NCBI GenBank assembly: GCA_045579305.1
Contig: JAZNLY010000004.1
Span: forward strand, 1-9,232
DNA length: 9,232 nt
Reading direction: 5' to 3'
From: Fimenecus sp045579305
Lineage (GTDB): Bacteria; Bacillota; Clostridia; Oscillospirales; Acutalibacteraceae
The notes under the pieces were generated by a model that did no database searches, had not been told where the DNA came from, and saw only the letters and a list, made by a program, of their open reading frames with translations. Made by a program: the position numbers and the translations under genes. Shown piece after piece: positions 1-7,348 of this stretch (its first letter is position 1; every line of letters starts with the position of its first letter).

Positions 1-881
1 ACTGTTGCATCTGCTGATACATAATGAGGAGGTGCAACAGGAGTTTTTGCATAAATTCTCCAGCTTGTGTCTGACAAATCAAGGTCCACTTTTGGATTGA
101 GAAGGTCAAGGTTTGCTTCCCACAAACTGTCGATTGTACCAACATCTTTCCAATATCCGTCGAAGAGATAAGCAAACATTGGCTCACCGTCAGCGTGCAT
201 CTTTGGAATAACATTCTTACCAAAGTCGTTAGAGGACTCAGGGTCAGCCTCGTCATCAATAAGATACTGACGGAGCTTGCTCCAAGTAAATACATAAACA
301 CCCATTGAAGCCTTGTTACTTCTTGGATTCTTTGGTTTTTCTTCAAATTCGCTGATTGAATTATCATCATTGAGAATCATAAGACCAAAACGGCTTGCTT
401 CTTCCCAAGAAACCTCAAGCATTGCGATTGTGCAGGATGCACCCTTCTCCTTGTGGTATTCGAGCATCTTGTTATAGTCCATCTTATAGATATGGTCACC
501 TGAAAGAATTACAACATATTCAGGGTCATAACGGTCGATGAAATTGATATTCTGATAAATAGCATTTGCAGTACCCTTGTACCATTCTGTACCCTTAATC
601 TGCTGATAAGGTGAAAGAATGTGAACACCGCCATTAGCACGGTCAAGGTCCCATGCCTGACCATTACCGATATAGTCGTTGAGTTCAAGTGGTTGGTACT
701 GTGTCAGAACACCAACTGTTGAAATACCTGAGTTTACACAGTTTGAAAGTGGGAAGTCAATAATTCTGTACTTACCGCCATAAGGTACGGCAGGTTTAGC
801 AATGTTCTTTGTAAGAATTCCAAGACGGCTTCCCTGACCGCCTGCAAGAAGCATTGCAATACATTCCTGTTTTCTAGCCAT
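1..881 (-). CDS. glgC: Glucose-1-phosphate adenylyltransferase (ADP-glucose pyrophosphorylase), C-terminus cut by window edge
   Basis: Makes ADP-glucose and pyrophosphate from ATP and glucose-1-phosphate, the committed step of bacterial glycogen synthesis in the cytoplasm. The first 293 codons are present. I translated them by hand and found no stop or frameshift. Visible motifs are the N-terminal nucleotide-binding loop LLAGGQGSRL (residues 11-20), the following KPAVPYGGKYRIIDFPLSNC stretch (29-48), GTANAIYQN (103-111), the catalytic-Asp motif GDHIYKMDY (128-136, Asp129), and an EFEEKPKNP sugar-phosphate-binding motif further on. The C-terminal beta-helix domain, where allosteric sites usually contribute, is mostly missing because family members run to about 380-420 residues. 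The start is supported by AAGGAGG seven bases upstream (889-893 core). Only 37 bp separate it from the glgB stop, so both genes probably share one transcript. The family call is secure. The paralogue GlgD is unlikely because the catalytic motifs are intact. Confidence 0.96.
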   Translation of the reverse strand, partial: MARKQECIAMLLAGGQGSRLGILTKNIAKPAVPYGGKYRIIDFPLSNCVNSGISTVGVLTQYQPLELNDYIGNGQAWDLDRANGGVHILSPYQQIKGTEWYKGTANAIYQNINFIDRYDPEYVVILSGDHIYKMDYNKMLEYHKEKGASCTIAMLEVSWEEASRFGLMILNDDNSISEFEEKPKNPRSNKASMGVYVFTWSKLRQYLIDDEADPESSNDFGKNVIPKMHADGEPMFAYLFDGYWKDVGTIDSLWEANLDLLNPKVDLDLSDTSWRIYAKTPVAPPHYVSADAT

Positions 882-886
882 ATTTA

Positions 887-895
887 TTCCTCCTT
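887..895 (-). promoter_or_regulatory. glgC ribosome binding site
   Basis: On the minus strand this reads AAGGAGGAA, a near-perfect Shine-Dalgarno sequence with its GGAGG core 7 nt from the ATG at 881. It fixes the glgC start and lies inside the short glgB-glgC gap, so glgC can be translated independently of glgB. Confidence 0.85.
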
Positions 896-918
896 AATTG
901 GATGTTAATATACTTTGA

Positions 919-2817
919 TTATCTTGTTTTCTTAAGATAAATTGTTGACATTGGTGGCAAATCAAGAGAAATGCTTTGCTCAAATCCGTGCATTCCTGTC
1001 TTTTCTGCTTTGATTTTTTCAGGTTGTGTTATTCCCGTACCGCCATATTTACAGTCATCGGAATTAAACACAATTTTGTAATTGCCTTTCTGTGGAACAC
1101 CAATCCGATAGTTTTCACGACGGACAGGTGTAAAGTTGCAGACTGCAATAATCTCCTTACCTTTTTCGTCAATTCGACGGAATGAAATTACCGAATTGTC
1201 ATTATCATCTGCTGAAATCCATGAGAAGCCTTCCCATGAATGGTCAACCTGCCAGAGAGGAGCATTGTCCTTATAGAAATGGTTGAGTTCCTTGAAGTAA
1301 GTCTGCAACTGTTTGTGTGCGTCATAATCGAGAAGAAGCCAATCGAGTCCCTGCTTATAATTCCATTCGATAAACTGACCGAATTCAGAGCCCATAAACA
1401 TAAGCTTTTTACCCGGATGAGCCATCATATAGCCCATAAATGCACGAACACCTGCAAACTTTTCTTCATAAGTTCCCGGCATTTTATTGATAAGAGAGCA
1501 TTTTCCGTGCACAACCTCATCGTGAGAGATTGGCAGGATAAAATTCTCTGAAAATGCGTAGAAGAATGAGAATGTGATGCAACCGTGATTACCTTTTCTG
1601 TAAAGTGGGTCCATGGAGAAATATCGGAGAATATCGTTCATCCAACCCATATTCCACTTGTAGTTAAAACCAAGACCACCCATATAGACAGGCTTTGTAA
1701 CCATTGGCCACGCTGTACTTTCTTCTGCTATGAGAAGACTTCCGTGGTAGTCACGAAAAACATTCATACTCAGTTTATTAAGAAAATCTATTGTTTCGAG
1801 ATTCTGGTTACCGCCGTTTTTATTTGCAATCCAATGACCATCATCTCTGCCGTAGTCAAGATAGAGCATTGAAGCAACTGCGTCAACACGAAGTCCGTCG
1901 ATGTGATATTTATCAAGCCAGAACATTGCACTAGAAATCAGGAAGGACTGAACTTCGTTTCTGCCGAAGTCAAATACCTTTGTACCCCATTCAAGATGTT
2001 CACCTTTTCGCACATCGGCATATTCATAACAAGCAGTACCGTCAAACTCGTAAAGTCCGTTTGCATCCTTCGGGAAATGAGCAGGTACCCAGTCAAGAAT
2101 TACGCCGATTCCGTTTTTGTGGCACATATCAATAAGATACATCAAATCGTCAGGAGTGCCATAACGGGAAGTTGCTGCAAAATATCCGGTAACCTGATAA
2201 CCCCACGAGCCGTCAAAAGGATATTCGGTAAGAGGCATAAACTCAATGTGAGTATATCCCATTTCCTTAACATAAGGGATTAACTCCTCAGCCATTTTAC
2301 GGTATGAATAAAAGTTTCCGTCTTCATATTGCTTCCAGGAGCCGAAATGCACCTCGTAGATATTCACAGGCTTGTCGTACTGTGCCTTTTCACGCTTTGC
2401 CTTTTCCCATTTGTCGTCGGTCCATTTGTATGAGCCTAACTCATAGTACTTTGTGGCATTGTCAGGACGGGTTTCCATATGGTAACCATAAGGGTCGCTT
2501 TTCATAAGCTTTCTGCCATCCTTTGTTGTGATGCAGAATTTATATGAATCGTAAAGCTTCACATTTTTCACATAAACTTCCCATATGCCACCTGCAGTAA
2601 TTCGTTCTGCCATATTGGCTGTGTCGTTCCAGCCGTTGAAATCACCACAAATACTGACAGCTGCTGCATTTGGTGCCCAGGTACGGAAAACAACCGTGTC
2701 ATTATCAACACGATGCGCCCCCATATACTCATAGGCACGGGCATTGTTTCCCTGATGAAACAGATATACAGGCACCTGTGCCTCATAACTGTTATTTTTA
2801 ACTTCCGCCACTTTCAT
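919..2817 (-). CDS. glgB: 1,4-alpha-glucan branching enzyme (GH13)
   Basis: Cleaves alpha-1,4 glucan chains and rejoins them through alpha-1,6 bonds, creating glycogen branch points. With the ATG at 2817 the protein has 632 residues, normal for GlgB with one N-terminal CBM48 domain. Domain order: CBM48 (about 40-130, with FRTWAPNA and CGDFNGW), GH13 barrel (about 150-530), C-terminal all-beta domain (about 540-632). The four GH13 signatures are DWVPAHFP (242-249), GLRVDAVASM (308-317, nucleophile Asp312), LLIAEESTAW (361-370, acid/base Glu365) and SHDEVVHGK (431-439, Asp433). All catalytic residues are present. The frame stays open up to an ATG at 2931, but that 38-residue extension (Lys/Tyr-rich, unlike the family) would cover the promoter at 2852-2880, so I place the start at 2817. 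A GAGGTG directly abuts this ATG, which is closer than usual. GTG at 2820 in the same frame is an alternative. It heads the glycogen operon, with glgC 37 bp downstream. Confidence 0.96.
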   Translation of the reverse strand: MKVAEVKNNSYEAQVPVYLFHQGNNARAYEYMGAHRVDNDTVVFRTWAPNAAAVSICGDFNGWNDTANMAERITAGGIWEVYVKNVKLYDSYKFCITTKDGRKLMKSDPYGYHMETRPDNATKYYELGSYKWTDDKWEKAKREKAQYDKPVNIYEVHFGSWKQYEDGNFYSYRKMAEELIPYVKEMGYTHIEFMPLTEYPFDGSWGYQVTGYFAATSRYGTPDDLMYLIDMCHKNGIGVILDWVPAHFPKDANGLYEFDGTACYEYADVRKGEHLEWGTKVFDFGRNEVQSFLISSAMFWLDKYHIDGLRVDAVASMLYLDYGRDDGHWIANKNGGNQNLETIDFLNKLSMNVFRDYHGSLLIAEESTAWPMVTKPVYMGGLGFNYKWNMGWMNDILRYFSMDPLYRKGNHGCITFSFFYAFSENFILPISHDEVVHGKCSLINKMPGTYEEKFAGVRAFMGYMMAHPGKKLMFMGSEFGQFIEWNYKQGLDWLLLDYDAHKQLQTYFKELNHFYKDNAPLWQVDHSWEGFSWISADDNDNSVISFRRIDEKGKEIIAVCNFTPVRRENYRIGVPQKGNYKIVFNSDDCKYGGTGITQPEKIKAEKTGMHGFEQSISLDLPPMSTIYLKKTR

Positions 2818-2851
2818 CACCTCGCAAAATTTAACATAGATATACAGATAT

Positions 2852-2880
2852 ATTTTACCACTCCGAGAATACGATTTCAA
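2852..2880 (-). promoter_or_regulatory. Predicted sigma-A promoter for the glgB-glgC operon
   Basis: Reading the minus strand: TTGAAA (-35, positions 2880-2875), a 17-bp spacer, then TAAAAT (-10, positions 2857-2852), preceded by TGG, which forms an extended -10 element. The predicted start of transcription is near 2845, giving a leader of about 28 nt before the ATG at 2817. It lies between the leftward terminator at 2967-3000 and glgB, so the glycogen operon should be transcribed separately from the ABC exporter operon. Confidence 0.72.
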
Positions 2881-2886
2881 GTGATT

Positions 2887-2949
2887 TTTGCACAGTTTGT
2901 TCAATTTGATAACAAATTTCATTACAACCATTTGTGCAGTTTGTTACAA
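2887..2949. repeat. Two near-identical direct repeats upstream of the glgB promoter
   Basis: On the plus strand, TTTGCACAGTTTGTTCAA (2887-2904) and TTTGTGCAGTTTGTTACAA (2931-2949) share the CAGTTTGTT core. They differ by two adjacent substitutions and one inserted base. They are in the same orientation, about 44-45 bp apart (roughly four helical turns), and lie just upstream of the glgB -35 box. They could be paired activator or repressor sites, but the A/T-rich context means chance or an old duplication is possible. Confidence 0.4.
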
Positions 2950-2966
2950 AATTTGACAAAAAGAAC

Positions 2967-3000
2967 AAAAAAAGACTCTCCTTGTATTGTAAGAAGAGCC
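2967..3000 (-). terminator. Intrinsic terminator of the marR-ABC exporter operon
   Basis: In the minus-strand transcript, GGCUCUUCUU (3000-2991) pairs with AAGGAGAGUC (2983-2974) over 10 bp with a 7-nt loop, followed at once by seven U (2973-2967) and then a further U-rich stretch. Two of the ten pairs are G-U, and on the plus strand these become A-C mismatches. The hairpin is therefore specific to leftward transcription. It lies about 200 nt beyond the stop of the second ABC gene and upstream of the glgB promoter, so it should insulate the two operons. Confidence 0.82.
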
Positions 3001-3065
3001 ATAAATTATTATTTAATATTCAAATTGGAGTTTGTCGAGGTGAGTGCAAAATTCCTTGGTATCAC

Positions 3066-3140
3066 GGTAGGGCGGGGGCTTGCCCCCGCCGTTGTTGGTT
3101 AATATGTTGCTTTTCGGCGGGGTCAAGACCCCGCCCTACC
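3066..3140. repeat. 75-bp double-hairpin intergenic element (paired inverted palindromes)
   Basis: Two 26-bp units (3066-3091 and 3115-3140) are inverted copies of each other and match at 24 of 26 positions. Each unit is also a hairpin on its own: GGCGGGGGC (3071-3079) pairs with 3082-3090 across a TT loop, and GGCGGGGTC (3116-3124) pairs with 3127-3135 across an AA loop. The ends carry a perfect 12-bp inverted repeat, GGTAGGGCGGGG. The element is strikingly GC-rich inside an A/T-rich gap. It has no coding capacity, and I found no target-site duplication. From memory, similar GGTAGGGCGGGG elements recur between genes in Ruminococcaceae genomes. It sits between the ABC operon stop and its terminator, so it is transcribed in that 3' untranslated region. 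Confidence 0.85.
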
Positions 3141-3198
3141 AGTCGCATATAAAATTAAATCATCCCGATAAATTATAATTTGTATTGCGGAAAAAGAA

Positions 3199-5115
3199 TC
3201 AATTATCTGTAAAATTACCGGTATATAACTGATAATATTTTCCCTTTTGCTCTATCAAATCGTCGTGGTCGCCACGCTCAATGATTCTTCCGTTTTCAAG
3301 CACCATAATGGCATTTGCATTTCGTACTGTTGAAAGACGATGAGCAATAACGAAAACTGTTCTTCCACTCATAAGCTTATCCATACCCTGCTCAATGAGT
3401 TTTTCTGTTCTTGTGTCGATTGAGCTTGTTGCCTCGTCAAGGATAAGCACCGGAGGGTCGGCAACTGCAGCACGTGCGATTGAAAGAAGCTGACGTTGTC
3501 CCTGTGAAAGGTTTGAACCGTCACCTGTAAGCATTGTGTCATATCCGTCAGGAAGATGTGTGATAAATGAATGTGCATTCGCAAGCTTTGCTGCTTCCAC
3601 AATCTGCTCGTGTGTGGCTGTAAGATTACCATAACGGATGTTATCTTCGATAGTACCTGTAAAAAGGTGTGTATCCTGAAGAACAATACCCAATGAACGA
3701 CGCAAATCGTCCTTTTTGATTTTCTTGATGTTTATTCCGTCATAACGGATTTTGCCTTCCTGAATTTCATAGAAGCGGTTGATAAGATTTGTAATTGTTG
3801 TTTTACCTGCACCGGTTGAGCCGACAAATGCGATTTTCTGTCCCGGTTTTGCATAGAGTGAAACATCGTGAAGGACAGTTTTTTCGTCTGTATATCCGAA
3901 TGTAACGTCCTCGAAAACAATGTCACCTGCAAGACGAGTATATGTTACAGTACCATCACCGTGAGTATGCTTCCATGCCCACATGCCTGTGTGATTTTCT
4001 GTTTCGTGGATTTTGCCTTTTTCATCAACTGTGGCATTGACAAGCATTACATAACCCTCGTCAACCTCAGGCTTCTGGTCGATAATCTCGAAAATTCTTT
4101 CTGCACCTGCAAGTGCCATAAGAGCGTTATTGAATTGCTGTGTAATGTTTGAAATCGGTTGTGTAAAGCTTCTGATATACTGCAGGAATGCCACGATTTC
4201 ACCCGGTGACATTTTGCCTTTGAGAGCTAAAAGACCACCAACAGCAGCAGTAAGGGCATAAGTGATGTGAGAAAGGTTGTTCATAATAGGACCTAACATA
4301 CTTGCAAATGTATTGGCACTTGTTGCAGCCCTACGAAGATTTTCGTTGATTTCACCGAAATGAGAAACAACTTCTTCCTCGTGATTAAACACCTGAACGA
4401 CCTTTTGTCCCTCAATGATTTCTTCAATATAACCGTTTACCGAGCCTAACTGCTCCTGTTGTTTTTTGAAGAAGAAAGCACTTTTTTTACCAAGAGTTTT
4501 TGTAATTAAAACCATCACAACAACCATTGCGATAACGATAAGTGTCATCTGCCAACTGAGATAAAGCATAATGCAGAATGAACCTATAATCATAACGCCC
4601 GATGAAATGAACTGTGTTACTCCTTGACTTATAAACATACGAAGTGTTTCAACGTCGTTTGTGAAACGGCTCATAATTTCACCGTTTGGTCGCGAATCAA
4701 AAAAGTTTATGGGTAAATCAGTAAGAGAATCGAACAAATCTTTTCTGAGTTTATTAAGTGTTTTCTGTGTAAGCCATACAGAGCACTTTGACTGGCCATA
4801 GGATGCCAATGCACCGCCGATAAAGACAAATGCCATAATACCCATCATTTTGAAAAGTTCTGTAACAAGTGGTCCTTCAAAATTCTTACCGATAAGAGGT
4901 GTGAGAAAATCGTCAATAATAGGTTTTATAAACAACGAACCTGAAACAGATGCAATTGAACTTATTGCGGCAAACATAAGCATACCGAAGAACAAGCCCT
5001 TTTGCTTTAAAATATAGCCAAGAAGTCGGCGTATTGTACCTTTTGTATTTTTAGGTTTCTGCACCGGTTTTCCCCGGTTACGGTTACCGGGTCCGCCCCC
5101 CATTGGTCCTGCCAT
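3199..5115 (-). CDS. Heterodimeric ABC exporter subunit, catalytic-site half (TMD-NBD fusion)
   Basis: One half of a multidrug-type ABC exporter in the cytoplasmic membrane, 638 residues. It has a Gly/basic-rich N-terminal tail (1-28), a six-helix type-IV exporter membrane domain (about 40-330) and a C-terminal ATPase domain. Walker A GSTGAGKT (432-439), Q-loop Gln480, Walker B LILDE with catalytic Glu561, and switch His592 are all intact. The signature is LSQGQ (536-540) instead of LSGGQ. Paired with the upstream subunit, this gives one competent site (its own Walker motifs plus the partner's VSGGQ) and one degenerate site, as in the TM287/288, LmrCD and BmrCD types. An extra segment of about 45 residues (about 351-396, with GMWAWKHTH) lies between the membrane and ATPase domains. 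GGAGGT lies seven bases before the ATG, inside the last codons of the upstream gene, so the two are probably translationally coupled. The substrate cannot be read from sequence. MarR control suggests a toxic compound or drug. Confidence 0.93.
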   Translation of the reverse strand: MAGPMGGGPGNRNRGKPVQKPKNTKGTIRRLLGYILKQKGLFFGMLMFAAISSIASVSGSLFIKPIIDDFLTPLIGKNFEGPLVTELFKMMGIMAFVFIGGALASYGQSKCSVWLTQKTLNKLRKDLFDSLTDLPINFFDSRPNGEIMSRFTNDVETLRMFISQGVTQFISSGVMIIGSFCIMLYLSWQMTLIVIAMVVVMVLITKTLGKKSAFFFKKQQEQLGSVNGYIEEIIEGQKVVQVFNHEEEVVSHFGEINENLRRAATSANTFASMLGPIMNNLSHITYALTAAVGGLLALKGKMSPGEIVAFLQYIRSFTQPISNITQQFNNALMALAGAERIFEIIDQKPEVDEGYVMLVNATVDEKGKIHETENHTGMWAWKHTHGDGTVTYTRLAGDIVFEDVTFGYTDEKTVLHDVSLYAKPGQKIAFVGSTGAGKTTITNLINRFYEIQEGKIRYDGINIKKIKKDDLRRSLGIVLQDTHLFTGTIEDNIRYGNLTATHEQIVEAAKLANAHSFITHLPDGYDTMLTGDGSNLSQGQRQLLSIARAAVADPPVLILDEATSSIDTRTEKLIEQGMDKLMSGRTVFVIAHRLSTVRNANAIMVLENGRIIERGDHDDLIEQKGKYYQLYTGNFTDN

Positions 5116-5117
5116 AT

Positions 5118-6875
5118 TTAAGCACCTCCCACTATATCAAAGTCGTCACTGCCCTTTTGCTGTGACTCGTAAATATCCTTGTAAATCTCATTACGGCTGA
5201 GAAGCTCCTCGTGTGTACCAATATCATTTATAGAGCCTTCTTCAAGAATAATAATCTTGTCACAATCGGCAACGGAAGAAATTCTCTGGGCAATAATAAT
5301 CTTTGTTGTTTCAGGAATACAGGAACGAAGTCCTGTTCTGATTTTTGAATCAGTAAATCTATCAACAGCACTTGTTGAGTCATCAAGAATAAGGATTTTC
5401 GGATTTTTGCGAATTGCCCGTGCAATACAAAGTCTTTGCTTCTGTCCGCCGGAAACATTGGCACCGCCTTGACTCAAATCTGTATTATATCCGTCAGGGA
5501 ATGTTGAAATAAAGCTATGTGCATCTGCAATTTCACAAGCAGCAACCAGCTCTTCATCTGTTGCATTTTTGTTACCCCAACGAAGATTTTCGGCAATTGT
5601 ACCTGAGAAAAGCACATTTTTCTGAAGTACCATACTTACCTCTTCACGGAGAGTATGAATTTTGTAATCCTTTACATTAACTCCACCAACTTTAACCTGA
5701 CCCTCGGTCACATCATAAAGACGGGGGATGAGCTGAACAAGGCTTGATTTTGCTGAGCCGGTTGCACCGATAATGCCCACCATTTCGCCACTGTTGATTT
5801 TAAAGGATGCATTGTTAATTGTCGGAAGTGATGCACCGTCATAACGGAAAGTTACGTTTTCGAACTCAATTGAGCCGTCTTTAACTTCTTTTGTTGTTGT
5901 TTTACCGTCACGGATACTTGGTTCTTCTTCAATTACTTCAAGAATACGCTTTGCACTTGCCTGTGACATAAAGAACTGTGTAATAAGCAAAACAACCATA
6001 AGGAAGTGAATGAGAATCTGCATAATATATGTGAAAATAGCAGAGAAATCACCAATCAATAATGTTTCATAAGAAATTGCTTTTGCAGCAATATAGAGAA
6101 TTGCAAGAACTGTGCCGTACATAATAATTGTGAATGTAGGCATACCCAGAATCATAAGCTTTTCGGCAAAAATCGCCGCATCCATAAGCTCATCATTTGC
6201 CTTTTTGAACTTTTTCTTTTCGTGAGCCGAACGTACAAAAGCCTTTACAACCCGGATATTTGTGAGATTTTCCTGAATTGATGCATTGAATGAGTCAAAC
6301 ATTTCAAGGAGCTTTTTGAATCTCTTGAGTGCAATAGGTGCAAAAATTATAAGGATGATTGCAATAAGAGGAAGTGACACAAGAAATACCCGTGATATTT
6401 CCGGACTCATTGTAATTGTAATAACAAGGGCAACAATCAACATAACCGGAGCACGGAACATCATTCTTATCATCATTACAAATGTGTTCTGAACTGAGTT
6501 TATGTCAGTTGTGATTCTTGTAATCAGAGATGCTGTTGAGAATTTATCAATGTTTGAGAATGAGAATTTCTGGATTTTACCCATAATTGATTCACGGAGT
6601 GTTGCACCGAAGCCCATACCTGCCACTGCCGCCATTCTCGCTGCCATAGCACCACAGAAAAGTGAACCCAAGGCATATAAAAGCATTTTGAGTCCAAGTC
6701 TTAAAATCTGATTCATGCTATCGTCCGTCATTCCGCTTTCCTGCTGAACAATGTTCACAATATCAGCCATAACAAGGGGAATCATAAGTTCAAGTACAAC
6801 TTCACCTATCATAAGGACAGGTGACATTATTGCAGGAACTATATATTTCTTTGCATATCTTAAAAGCTTAAACAT
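5118..6875 (-). CDS. Heterodimeric ABC exporter subunit, degenerate-site half (TMD-NBD fusion)
   Basis: Partner half-transporter of the next gene. It has 585 residues from the preferred ATG at 6875, with six membrane helices (about 10-310) and an ATPase domain (about 330-575). Its nucleotide site carries three changes typical of the non-hydrolysing half of asymmetric exporters. Walker A reads GATGSAKS (370-377) with Ala375 in place of the usual Gly. Walker B is followed by Asp499 in place of the catalytic Glu (LILDDSTSAVD). The switch His is Gln530 (IIIAQRISS). Its signature VSGGQ (474-478) is canonical and serves the partner's competent site. The changes follow a known family pattern, so this is not a decaying gene. 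Start choice: ATGs at 6881 and 6875 are in frame, but AAAGGAGG touches the first and lies 6 nt from the second, so 6875 is favoured. The gene overlaps the end of the MarR gene by 8 bp and is followed after 2 bp by its partner. Confidence 0.93.
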   Translation of the reverse strand: MFKLLRYAKKYIVPAIMSPVLMIGEVVLELMIPLVMADIVNIVQQESGMTDDSMNQILRLGLKMLLYALGSLFCGAMAARMAAVAGMGFGATLRESIMGKIQKFSFSNIDKFSTASLITRITTDINSVQNTFVMMIRMMFRAPVMLIVALVITITMSPEISRVFLVSLPLIAIILIIFAPIALKRFKKLLEMFDSFNASIQENLTNIRVVKAFVRSAHEKKKFKKANDELMDAAIFAEKLMILGMPTFTIIMYGTVLAILYIAAKAISYETLLIGDFSAIFTYIMQILIHFLMVVLLITQFFMSQASAKRILEVIEEEPSIRDGKTTTKEVKDGSIEFENVTFRYDGASLPTINNASFKINSGEMVGIIGATGSAKSSLVQLIPRLYDVTEGQVKVGGVNVKDYKIHTLREEVSMVLQKNVLFSGTIAENLRWGNKNATDEELVAACEIADAHSFISTFPDGYNTDLSQGGANVSGGQKQRLCIARAIRKNPKILILDDSTSAVDRFTDSKIRTGLRSCIPETTKIIIAQRISSVADCDKIIILEEGSINDIGTHEELLSRNEIYKDIYESQQKGSDDFDIVGGA

Positions 6876-7317
6876 TGTCATCCTCCTTTACAAAATCAGT
6901 AAGATTATCATTCATTCGTTCAAGGAATGACACAAGAGTGTCCATTTCCTCCTCTGTAAAACCTCTGAATGTAACTCCGTTAACACACAAAAATGTATCG
7001 TCAGTATATTTCACAAGCTCCTGTCCTTTTTTTGTGAGCTTTACAGAATTTCTTCGGGCATCCTTTTTATTTTCAACACGGACAACAAGACCCGATTCTT
7101 CCATTCTTTTAAGCGATGTCGCAACGGATGGCGCAGAAATACGAAGAAAGTCTGCAATCTCCTTCTGTGTTGCATTTTTATGCTCACTTAAATATTTTAG
7201 TATGGGCGGTTGACCGAAATAAATGCCCTTTTCACGGAATCTTGCATCCACCAGATTTCTGTGACTACAATGATAACGGTGAAAAGCATCATTTATGTTT
7301 TTTATCTTTTCTGTCAT
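6868..7317 (-). CDS. MarR-family transcriptional regulator
   Basis: A cytoplasmic dimeric winged-helix DNA-binding protein of 149 residues, the usual MarR length. The winged-helix core runs from about 36 to 100: PPILKYLSEH, ATQKEIADFL, a recognition helix around SAPSVATSLKRMEESG (61-76), then the beta-wing VVRVENKKDARRNSVKLTKKG (78-98) with the typical D-R...V-LT pattern. Flanking helices form the dimer interface. Cys17 and Cys111 are present, but a redox role is not shown. It is the first gene of the exporter operon, and its last codons hold the ribosome binding site of the first ABC gene. By the usual logic of such operons it represses its own promoter until a ligand, perhaps an exporter substrate, releases it. 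The palindromes at 7349-7385 are the obvious operator. An AAGGA lies about 11 nt upstream of the ATG, slightly far. An out-of-frame ATG at 7327 is ignored. Confidence 0.93.
   Translation of the reverse strand: MTEKIKNINDAFHRYHCSHRNLVDARFREKGIYFGQPPILKYLSEHKNATQKEIADFLRISAPSVATSLKRMEESGLVVRVENKKDARRNSVKLTKKGQELVKYTDDTFLCVNGVTFRGFTEEEMDTLVSFLERMNDNLTDFVKEDDNV
6882..6889 (-). promoter_or_regulatory. Ribosome binding site of the first ABC gene, inside the marR coding end
   Basis: The minus strand reads AAAGGAGG and then ATGACAATG. The GGAGG core touches the first ATG (6881) but has 6-nt spacing to the second (6875), so it decides the start. It encodes Lys-Glu near the end of the MarR protein, which links translation of the two genes. 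Confidence 0.75.
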
Positions 7318-7348
7318 TTTTGTACATTTCCTTCTTAATCTGTTCAGT

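Noticed and set aside
2818..2851. Riboswitch or structured leader ahead of glgB
   Set aside because: The predicted leader is only about 28 nt and A/T-rich, too short for a riboswitch.
2818..2931. N-terminal extension of GlgB to an ATG at 2931
   Set aside because: It would place the predicted promoter (2852-2880) inside the gene. The extra 38 residues do not resemble GlgB, and family length fits the 2817 start.
3066..3140. Double hairpin as the intrinsic terminator of the ABC operon
   Set aside because: No U run follows either hairpin on either strand. A proper strand-specific terminator lies further on at 2967-3000.
5118..6875. First ABC subunit as a decaying pseudogene because of its altered Walker A, catalytic Glu and switch His
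   Set aside because: The frame is intact and the Glu and His changes match the known degenerate half of heterodimeric exporters. The partner has the complementary altered signature.
6876..6881. ATG at 6881 as the start of the first ABC subunit
   Set aside because: The GGAGG core directly touches this ATG, leaving no spacing. The in-frame ATG at 6875 has 6-nt spacing.
976..7213. Numerous plus-strand open frames opposite glgB, the ABC genes and marR
   Set aside because: They lie antisense within well-supported genes, lack ribosome binding sites and show no family features. They are shadows of the real coding frames.
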